In this document: positions 1 to 6,200 of the stretch, piece after piece
Layout of the letters: each line of letters starts with the position of its first letter
How positions within the stretch are numbered: the first letter of the stretch is position 1
Translations under genes and position numbers: made by a program
Source of the DNA: Bryobacteraceae bacterium
GTDB taxonomy: Bacteria; Acidobacteriota; Terriglobia; Bryobacterales; Bryobacteraceae
Length of the DNA: 8,204 nucleotides
NCBI GenBank assembly: GCA_019686145.1
Contig: JADGHK010000084.1
Coordinates: 1 to 8,204, forward strand
Direction: 5' to 3'
Notes under the pieces: model-generated
Seen by the model: only the letters and a program-made list of their open reading frames with translations
What the model was told of the DNA's origin: nothing
Database searches by the model: none

Positions 1-1
1 C

Positions 2-265
2 GAAGAGTTTTCTGCCGATGAAGGGCTGCTCTATGCCGAGTTGGATCTCGGCGCTTGCGTGGAACCCAAACAGTTTCACGACGTGGTCGGCCAGTATAAT
101 CGATTTGATGTCTTTCACCTGAAAGTCGACCGCAGGCGCCTTCAGCCTATCGAATTTATCGATCACGGAGCGAATGAGATTGCGGCGGGCAGCCTTTTCG
201 GCTCGCATGCTTGTGTTTCGGCGCAGGGTGATCAGAACGCCGGTTCCGGCGGCGAACGAGAGTAG
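2..265 (+). CDS. Nitrilase, C-terminal fragment (5' end outside window)
   Basis: The frame is open from the left edge and stops at TAG 263-265, so only the last 87 residues are present. They begin EEFSADEGLLYAELDL and continue through EPKQFHDVVG and YNRFDVFHLKVDRR. This is the usual end of bacterial nitrilases (carbon-nitrogen hydrolase superfamily, nitrile to carboxylate plus ammonia, cytosolic): the 'LYAE(L/I)DL' strand, then 'K..HDVVG.YNRFD.F.L.V'. The catalytic Glu-Lys-Cys residues lie upstream, outside the window. The true start is not here; the internal TTG at 41 lies within conserved sequence and is not a start. After the usual family end near LQPIEF (about base 157) there are some 35 further residues, low in complexity and ending in a Gly/Glu-rich stretch, that I do not recognise; they may be a lineage-specific tail. 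The gene is probably unrelated in function to the downstream cassette and marks the host side of it. Confidence 0.8.
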   Translation, partial: EEFSADEGLLYAELDLGACVEPKQFHDVVGQYNRFDVFHLKVDRRRLQPIEFIDHGANEIAAGSLFGSHACVSAQGDQNAGSGGERE

Positions 266-428
266 GCACGAACCGGGCCTCTGCGCGCTCCCGCCATTCC
301 CCGGCTAACAAAATACGCTTGCTGATCCGGTAGCGGTTCTGCGAAAGTAAGGGGCGATGAAGGCCATTTCGCCCTGGCCCCCTACGCGACCACGCCGACT
401 TGGCTAGCAAAAACCGAAAGAAGAGCGC

Positions 429-434
429 GAGGAG
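429..434 (+). promoter_or_regulatory. Shine-Dalgarno of the nuclease-like gene
   Basis: GAGGAG lies five bases before the ATG at 440. This supports that ATG as the start and supports the small ORF being a real, independently translated gene. The spacer from 266 to 428 contains no gene that I can support and no convincing promoter. It has one short hairpin, GGGCGA/TCGCCC, around 352-374, without a following T run. Confidence 0.7.
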
Positions 435-439
435 CAGAC

Positions 440-901
440 ATGAGCGACGACGCATTTCTGAAAGATAAGATTTTCCGTCCCATCGCCGACCGAGTGAAAT
501 CTCGAGGGGAGGACTCCCTCAAAGATTTCACAAGATTCGTCAAGTCAGGTATTGAGGGATGGCTCAAGGTTGAAGCTGTGCAAGCACTGGGTTCTCGCGT
601 CAGAAAACTTCAGAACAAAGGCCCCGACCTAGAACTTGAAACAGACGATCCTATTAAACTTTTTATCGAGCTTAAAGCGGCAACCGATTTTAATATCAAA
701 TGGATAACGCAAGATCTTTACAAATATCTAAGAGAACAAGAATACAAAAATGCACGATTGTTTTGCCTGTTTCTTGGGGCTGATAAAGACATTTCCACCA
801 AGCTTAAACGCCTCTCGGGCCAAGCCGCAGTGATTGCTTATCGGCGCTTTATGGCCGGTAATGACGAATGGATCATTGGATTAATCGGCCCGTGCCCATG
901 A
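440..901 (+). CDS. Small PD-(D/E)XK nuclease-like protein
   Basis: A 153-residue soluble protein with no signal peptide or membrane segment. The core reads GPDLELE (61-67), then LFIELKA (74-80). This gives D63 and the E77-x-K79 pair of a PD-(D/E)XK nuclease active site, with E45 in the preceding amphipathic helix (GWLKVEAVQAL) as a possible extra metal ligand. Q91 in ITQDLYKYL sits where many family members carry a helix-borne Gln. This is the minimal fold used by restriction endonucleases, Holliday-junction resolvases and many defence effectors, so DNA cleavage is the likely activity; the substrate cannot be told. Start: ATG with GAGGAG five bases upstream; stop TGA. The gene is much more AT-rich than its neighbours, a sign of recent transfer. 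It is 269 bases upstream of the next gene and probably has its own transcript, so its link to the helicase pair is uncertain. I know no named family for it. Confidence 0.65.
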   Translation: MSDDAFLKDKIFRPIADRVKSRGEDSLKDFTRFVKSGIEGWLKVEAVQALGSRVRKLQNKGPDLELETDDPIKLFIELKAATDFNIKWITQDLYKYLREQEYKNARLFCLFLGADKDISTKLKRLSGQAAVIAYRRFMAGNDEWIIGLIGPCP

Positions 902-926
902 GCAAATAGCGACCGCGACACAACAA

Positions 927-953
927 AGGCGGGCCCGCCTGCGGCACAGCCGC
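927..953. repeat. Tandem GC-rich inverted repeats after the nuclease gene
   Basis: Two adjacent dyads lie 25 bases after the nuclease stop codon. The first is a perfect 14-base palindrome at 927-940 (AGGCGGGCCCGCCT), which can fold as a five-pair stem with a GGCC loop. The second is GCGGC-ACA-GCCGC at 941-953. No T run follows, so this is not a standard Rho-independent terminator. It could slow transcription or protect the 3' end of the nuclease mRNA. Confidence 0.4.
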
Positions 954-999
954 GATAACCGGGGGGGCCGTAGCCGCAAATAACCGTAAAAGCTAGGTG

Positions 1000-1028
1000 T
1001 TCACAAATCGTTAACGAACAATTACACT
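1000..1028 (+). promoter_or_regulatory. Candidate sigma70-type promoter for the two-gene operon
   Basis: TTCACA (1000-1005, five of six to TTGACA) and TACACT (1023-1028, four of six to TATAAT) are separated by 17 bases, in the only AT-rich patch between the two genes. Transcription would start near 1035, leaving a leader of about 135 bases. The spacer between the boxes contains the palindrome TCGTTAACGA (1008-1017). The related hexamers GTTCAC (999) and GTTAAC (1010) lie 11 bp apart, so a repressor could bind here. No regulator gene is in the window. The call rests on pattern alone. Confidence 0.4.
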
Positions 1029-1147
1029 CGCTCGGGCTCGTAAGCTTGCGCAAACCCATCGTCGGCAAGGTTGCAGAGGCGCGACATTCGGGCAGAGCAG
1101 ACGGCCCAGACAGCGGCCGAGAGGTCTTTTCGAAAGGTGAGGGCGGT

Positions 1148-1162
1148 ATGATCCACGGATAA
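1148..1162 (+). other. Four-codon leader ORF (MIHG) before the uS9-like gene
   Basis: ATG ATC CAC GGA TAA is preceded at 1134-1142 by AAGGTGAGG, a strong Shine-Dalgarno five bases away. The main ATG at 1171 follows eight bases after this stop. Its own candidate Shine-Dalgarno, GAGG at 1166-1169, is only one base from the ATG, which is too close to work well. Ribosomes loaded on the leader ORF could therefore re-initiate at 1171. The arrangement is visible; its use is inferred. Confidence 0.4.
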
Positions 1163-1170
1163 CCTGAGGT

Positions 1171-3264
1171 ATGGCGAGTGATAGAGCAAGCTATTTCGCT
1201 CGGCCTATCTGGCGAGTGCTGCACTGGCTTGCTTGGCTGATCGGCCGGAACCGAAAGTATGAACGCGACGGTCTGACTGAGCATGCTGTTCACGGACAGG
1301 CCGTCGAAGGCCCTGTCCGTCCCGAACCGGACCCTTCCCCCGGAGGGGTTTCAAATCCCACGTGGGATGGCGAAGGAGCTCCACCCACTCCGGGAGATAA
1401 AGGTGAGGAGACGAAGGGGCCAACTATTCCTCCCGGGAAGAGAGGGGGGTGCGCTCGTGGGGGCGGTGCGCAAGGCAAGGGAGAGCGAGGGCCTCGTAAG
1501 GGATCGCATCTTAAATCACAACCAGAAATCGTATGTTGGAAGAAGGCACGCGAGTGGGTTGTTGGTGTGGAGATTCCAGAGGGGATTTCGCAAACCGGGA
1601 ATATCTCTGTTTTCCAATCTGACAATTCGTTATCCGAAGACCGTTCACACGCCGGATGCTACCCTCTTGCGACACTGAACACCGCGATAAAGGTCGAGAT
1701 AAGAGACACCGCTGACAATTGGAGCATTGATATCCCCTTGGGGAATGATCCCTGCATCCTCTTCAAGCTCAGCGGTAGGGGGCTGGAATACGGCCGCAAA
1801 GTTACGCGGGTTTCCTCAGGCTTGTATCTGGCCATTGCTCCGCAAGCCTGGCGTAGAGACGAAGCGAGGGCGGCAAGCATGCCGACTACGGCCGAACCCG
1901 TCTTTCTTGATGGCTATATGGCGCATTTCTTTAATCTGCATGACGAGGAATCTCGCTGCATTGCATTTCTCGATGGTCACGACAGGTCGATCACCGTCGG
2001 ATCGCCCTGCCCGCAGTTCAGCCTTCTCGGTGACGAAATCCAAGACGCAAGCGAGCAGTTGGGGCCGCTTTTCGGAGGATCGCCGCCCAAGATTACCATC
2101 GAAAACGGACAATGGTCGGAAATCCGAACGATTGTGGTGGGTCAAGAGGGTAGCGGTCGGCGGCGGTGGCGGGATAGTTTCGAACCCAAAGCAGATCAGG
2201 CACAACAGGAGTTGCCTAACGAGATCCTCAAGCGAAAGGCCGGTTGGTATTTTCTCCGCTTTTACGATTCAACCGGCGCGCTGCTCGACAGCCTCGATTT
2301 CCGCTTTGTTGCAGGGCTGAAGCAAATTCCCATTGCAACTGCCGACCCCGTCCCCCCTCCGGGTGGGCACGTGGCACAGACGGTCGAGATCCTGCACGAT
2401 GCCGGCTACAAGGTGATGCCCGCGGCGCATGAATCCCCGGATGTCACGGTAGAACACAGCAGTGAAAAAACGATCTTGACAATACCGCCGACGGCCGGGT
2501 GCGACTGCACGCGTTGGCGAATTCAGCCGCTCAATAGCGGTGGAAATGGAGTCGAGTTTACGCTCCTCATCGAGCGATTCTGGTGGGCACGCAGCACGGA
2601 TGACAAAGAACCCGGCCGGTGGGGAGATAGATGCGTAGAGCTTACCCCTGAAGATTTCACTGCCGCATCGGGTAAGGCTATTTGGCTGCGGCTTCCGAAA
2701 CCGAGGTGGGCCAACAACATCTTCGCCGGTTTTACGAAGGAGCGTGCGCGGAAGTTACCGGTGAAGGTAACAGAGAGAGACGTCTGCATTTCGCTACCTG
2801 ATTTTTCAGGCGCGCAGGAACTTGACGGCAGAGCCGGCAAGTGCAGCTTCTGGGTCTGGTTGGAGACTAAACACGGCGATTATGAGGTCCCTGTAGCTCA
2901 AGTCTATCAACATGTGATAAGGTGGGGGAGATATAAAACCGCCATAGCAAAAGCTGGATTGCAAACAGGATCTGGCGATATCAAAGTCAACGGGATGCTT
3001 GTTGATCAGTACTTCCGTCACGCCCCGCGCAAAGCACAGCTCTTCCTGCGGAAATTTTGCGCATTGCCGGAGGTTAAGCGGATCTTATCGGAACTGGATA
3101 TCGATGTCACGATTTGGGGCAGCAACCCAACGACTATCAGGCAGACGAAAGCTGCGGTCCATGCGATGGCTCGAGCTTTGTGGACTTACGACCACAAACT
3201 CAAGCGGGTGTTGAGACAAGCGGGGTTTGGAGGCACCCGTGTACCACGGAAGCCGAGAAGATGA
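1171..3264 (+). CDS. Unrecognised beta-rich protein with C-terminal ribosomal uS9-like domain, helicase partner
   Basis: 697 residues in four parts. Residues 1-30 hold a hydrophobic/aromatic stretch (PIWRVLHWLAWLIG, 12-25), a membrane anchor or docking helix. Residues 44-113 are a Gly/Pro/charged linker, probably disordered. Residues 119-580 are mostly alternating hydrophobic strands typical of beta-sandwich domains, with notable segments EIVCWKKAREWVVGVEIP (119-136), SGLYLAIAPQAWRRDE (216-231) and AGWYFLRFYDSTGALLDSLD (357-376). Residues 586-697 match ribosomal protein uS9 motif by motif (see separate entry). No catalytic motif is evident. An in-frame TGA at 1165 prevents a start before 1171, and the leader ORF just upstream may supply ribosomes. 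The stop is 10 bases before the helicase ATG, so the two are co-translated and likely partners. I infer a nucleic-acid recognition or scaffold role beside the helicase. I do not recognise a named family for the full-length protein. Confidence 0.75.
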   Translation: MASDRASYFARPIWRVLHWLAWLIGRNRKYERDGLTEHAVHGQAVEGPVRPEPDPSPGGVSNPTWDGEGAPPTPGDKGEETKGPTIPPGKRGGCARGGGAQGKGERGPRKGSHLKSQPEIVCWKKAREWVVGVEIPEGISQTGNISVFQSDNSLSEDRSHAGCYPLATLNTAIKVEIRDTADNWSIDIPLGNDPCILFKLSGRGLEYGRKVTRVSSGLYLAIAPQAWRRDEARAASMPTTAEPVFLDGYMAHFFNLHDEESRCIAFLDGHDRSITVGSPCPQFSLLGDEIQDASEQLGPLFGGSPPKITIENGQWSEIRTIVVGQEGSGRRRWRDSFEPKADQAQQELPNEILKRKAGWYFLRFYDSTGALLDSLDFRFVAGLKQIPIATADPVPPPGGHVAQTVEILHDAGYKVMPAAHESPDVTVEHSSEKTILTIPPTAGCDCTRWRIQPLNSGGNGVEFTLLIERFWWARSTDDKEPGRWGDRCVELTPEDFTAASGKAIWLRLPKPRWANNIFAGFTKERARKLPVKVTERDVCISLPDFSGAQELDGRAGKCSFWVWLETKHGDYEVPVAQVYQHVIRWGRYKTAIAKAGLQTGSGDIKVNGMLVDQYFRHAPRKAQLFLRKFCALPEVKRILSELDIDVTIWGSNPTTIRQTKAAVHAMARALWTYDHKLKRVLRQAGFGGTRVPRKPRR
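2926..3261 (+). other. Ribosomal protein uS9 (S9)-like domain at the C terminus of the 697-residue protein
   Basis: Compared from memory with E. coli RpsI, the order and spacing of the uS9 signatures are kept. GRYKTAIAKA (586-595) parallels GRRKSSAARV. GSGDIKVNG (600-608) parallels GNGKIVINQ. DQYF (612-615) parallels EQYF. LDIDVTIWG (642-650) parallels LDLYITVKG. AVHAMARALWTYDHKLKRVL (662-681) parallels [21 protein letters not shown], and RQAGFGGTR (682-690) parallels RKAGFVTRD. Two things differ. The Gly-rich GGGISGQAGA loop is replaced by GSNPTTIRQTKA. The long basic tail that in true S9 reaches the P-site tRNA is cut to a short PRKPRR end. This is therefore not the housekeeping rpsI, which is a separate gene of about 130 codons beside rplM. 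It looks like a diverged uS9 fold reused for RNA or DNA binding. Confidence 0.8.
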
Positions 3265-3270
3265 AAGGTG
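3265..3270 (+). promoter_or_regulatory. Shine-Dalgarno of the helicase gene in the 10-base gap
   Basis: AAGGTG, extended to AAAGGTGA by its neighbours, begins one base after the upstream TGA (3262-3264) and ends four bases before the ATG at 3275. The placement fixes the helicase start and indicates translational coupling with the uS9-like gene. Confidence 0.75.
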
Positions 3271-3274
3271 AAAG

Positions 3275-6200
3275 ATGAACCAGATAAATCTCTCGACTGA
3301 GATCGAAGAAAGATACCGTCGCTATCTGCAGACGACGTTTTACTTCAAGGATCCCGTTCTGCGACAGTCTTTCCAGGAAGCCCTCAATGCCGGACACCTC
3401 AGTAAGGGCCCTTATCTGGAAGCAACACAGACGTTCAAGAAGGGAACAACGCCTTCGGCCTTGTTCGAAGAGTTGGTACAGCACGCGCTTGATCAGGGTT
3501 TTCTTAAAGCCATAGAGGGCGAACGGCCACTTTATCGTCATCAGGAACAAGCCATCCGGTCGGTGTCCGGTGGCCGCAATGTCGTTGTGGCGACGGGCAC
3601 GGGTAGCGGCAAGACCGAGGCTTTTCTTTACCCGATACTGCTGCACTTGTACCGGGAATTCGAAGCCGGCACTCTGGGCCCGGGAGTCCGAGCGCTGGTG
3701 CTCTACCCGATGAATGCCCTGGCCAACGACCAACGCGAACGACTCGGCGAAATTTGCAAGCGACTGAAGGCAGAGAACTCACCCTTCCACATCACATTCG
3801 GTCAATACATCGGCGAGACGCCCGAAGACGCGAACGACTCCCAGCGCCACGCTCGTGATCATATGTTCCAACGCGATGAGAAGGGACATTCCATCATAAA
3901 AAACGGGCGAGTTCTGCACGGAGAACTTGTCCTTCGTTCCGAAATGCGAACTACCCCTCCGCACATTCTTCTGACCAATTACTCGATGCTGGAGTATTTG
4001 CTGCTTCGCCCCGATGACAGTCCTTTGTTCGACGAAGGGCAATCACGGTGGTGGACATTCCTGGTGCTCGATGAGGCGCATCAGTATCGGGGTGCGAAGG
4101 GTATTGAGATGGCGATGCTGCTACGCAGGCTCAAGCAAAGGCTGCGAGAGGGCGGACGAGAAGGGCCATTTCGGTGCATTGCCACAAGCGCGACACTGAT
4201 CGGTGGCGATGAAGACAAGCCAGCGGTTGCAGAGTTCGCGGCCCAGCTCTTTGGGGAACCTTTTGATCCCGGCGACGTCATTCTTGGTGAGATCGAGCCG
4301 ATTCCGGGATCGGGGCCAGAGCGATTCAGCCGTGACGGTTACCGCATTCTGTCGCAAGCTCTCGAGGGTAATAGCGGGCAGGCTGTGGCGCAGCTCTTCT
4401 CCTTTGCCGGCAGATACAACATTGCGGTCCCGGCTGACGAAGAACCTGCAAAAACACTGGGAAGATTGTTGCAGCACGACAAACGCTCGGCAGACCTGCG
4501 GAGACTTGTTACAGGCACCCCTACTGATGTGCGAACGATCACAGATCAGGTGTTTGACGATCTTTTGGAGCCGGACCGAGCTGAGGCTCTGTCCGAATTG
4601 CTTGCGCTCCTGTTGCGCGCGGAAGACCCGCGCACAGGCACGCGGCTGCTTTCAGCCCGTTACCACCTGTTCCTTAGATCGTTGGAAGGGGCGTTCGTCT
4701 CGCTCCATCCTGACAAGAAAGTTGTGCTCGATCGGCGCGGGGAGGGAGATACTGCGCTTTTTGAGATCGGTTTATGCAGAGAATGCGGCCAGCATTACCT
4801 CGTGGGCAAGATCAACGAGGACAAGAAATTGGTAGAGGCGGTTCGCGACCCGGGCCGCGAAGATTTCGGTGCGACATTTTTTCTGCCTATGGAGGGCCAT
4901 GCGTTTGAAGAAGACGACGGTGACTCCGAACAAGGCGGGCACCGCAGAGGCACAAAATACAAACTATGCTGCCGGTGTGGCGAGATTCGTCCGGCGTCCG
5001 AGCAACTCCATTGTGGGCATGGAACCGAGATCGAGCTTCTGGAACAGGAACAGGCAAAAGAGAAGGAAGACCAGGTCCCTCGCTGCGTGGTCTGCGGCTA
5101 TCAAGCGCGCGACCCTGTGCGTGAAGTCGTCCACGGCACCGACGGCCCACACGCCGTGATCGCGACGACCCTTTACCAGGAACTCCCGGAGGCCCGACGG
5201 AAGGTGTTGGCCTTCGCCGACGGCCGCCAGGAGGCTGCTTTTTTCGCTTGGTATCTCGAGCACTCGTACAAAGACATTCTCGCGCGGAACCTGATTCTAA
5301 GGGTGGTCCAGAATCAGATATCGTCTGAAGGGTCATCCTTGCAGGATCTTGCGAGAGGTTTGTGCAAAGACTATCAGCAGAAGAACATATTTCCACCGGC
5401 AACTAGCGAATCGAAATTACATCGCGAGGCCTGGCTGGCGCTCTACCGGGAGTTTCTGACCGACGAGCCTCGCATCTCGCTTGAGGGTGTCGGCCTAGTG
5501 CGGTGGGCAATCAAGTGGCCAAGTTGGTTCAAGGTACCCGAGGTGCTCACGAAGCCGCCCTGGTCCCTAACGACCGAAGAAGCGCGCGATTTGCTCTTCG
5601 TCCTCCTGGACACAATGCGTGCGGATCGCGCCGTTGAGCTTCGCGCTGAAAACGAGGTCTCGCTAACTTGGAACGAACTGTTGCTTCAGGCGCCGCAGAT
5701 GTGCGTATCATTTGTCGAGAAGGCCAGACTGAGAAGCGGAGAGCGCGCATGGGCGGGCAAAACCGGAAGGCGGGTCAACTTCCTGGCAAAGCTCTATCGG
5801 CGCATCCATCCTGAGGCGTCCGAACCAGAGGCGGTCGATGCGGCGCTAGGGGTGCTGAGAACACTCTGGGGTGCGTTCCAAAAATACGACAATCAGGCGC
5901 CCGCAGCAAGTGACCGTTTGCTCGTTCGTGTGAATGACGCGCGCAGACTGAATCCGGACTGGTGGCGACTCCGCTCCATAAGCGCGGATGAGCTTATCTT
6001 TCGGTGCGACACGTGTGGTCGTGTCCAGGCAGTATCCGTTCGTGGTGTTTGCTCCCGACATCGTTGTCCGGGCACGCTGCAGTGCATGCGAAGAGGGGAA
6101 CGAGAGCCCAATCACTACGGGTTTCTATACGAAGAGGACCTTCCCGGTATGCTACGTGTGGAAGAGCATACAGCACAGCTCGAAAACGAAAAGGCGCGGG

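Noticed and set aside
393..398. GCCGAC in the left spacer as a possible copy of the tRNA 3' end (attachment repeat)
   Set aside because: Only six bases match the tRNA acceptor end, which is not distinguishable from chance. A longer match near base 33 (TATGCCGA) falls in conserved nitrilase coding sequence.
838..1293. Minus-strand open frame of 151 codons spanning the spacer before the uS9-like gene
   Set aside because: Its product is Pro/Ser-rich with no recognisable motif, and it overlaps two better-supported genes and the promoter region.
1355..1368. Perfect palindrome ATCCCACGTGGGAT inside the uS9-like gene
   Set aside because: A 14-base perfect palindrome is expected about once in 16 kb by chance, and this one lies in coding low-complexity sequence, so there is no case for a site.
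1727..2320. Plus-strand open frame of 197 codons in another frame of the uS9-like gene
   Set aside because: The main frame is uninterrupted and shows ordered beta-strand patterns. The alternative frame shows none, and no frameshift between the two is needed.
2926..3261. Calling this region a misplaced housekeeping rpsI gene
   Set aside because: There is no separate start, stop or rplM neighbour, the region continues an uninterrupted 697-codon frame, and the basic tail and Gly-rich loop of true uS9 are missing.
4203..4835. Plus-strand open frame of 210 codons in another frame of the helicase gene
   Set aside because: It overlaps conserved helicase coding sequence and its product is Ser/Arg-rich without motifs, so it is a frame shadow.
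4887..5402. Minus-strand open frame of 171 codons within the helicase gene
   Set aside because: The opposite strand encodes the Cys cluster and motif IV of the helicase in frame. This product is Arg/Pro-rich, as expected of an antisense shadow in GC-rich DNA.
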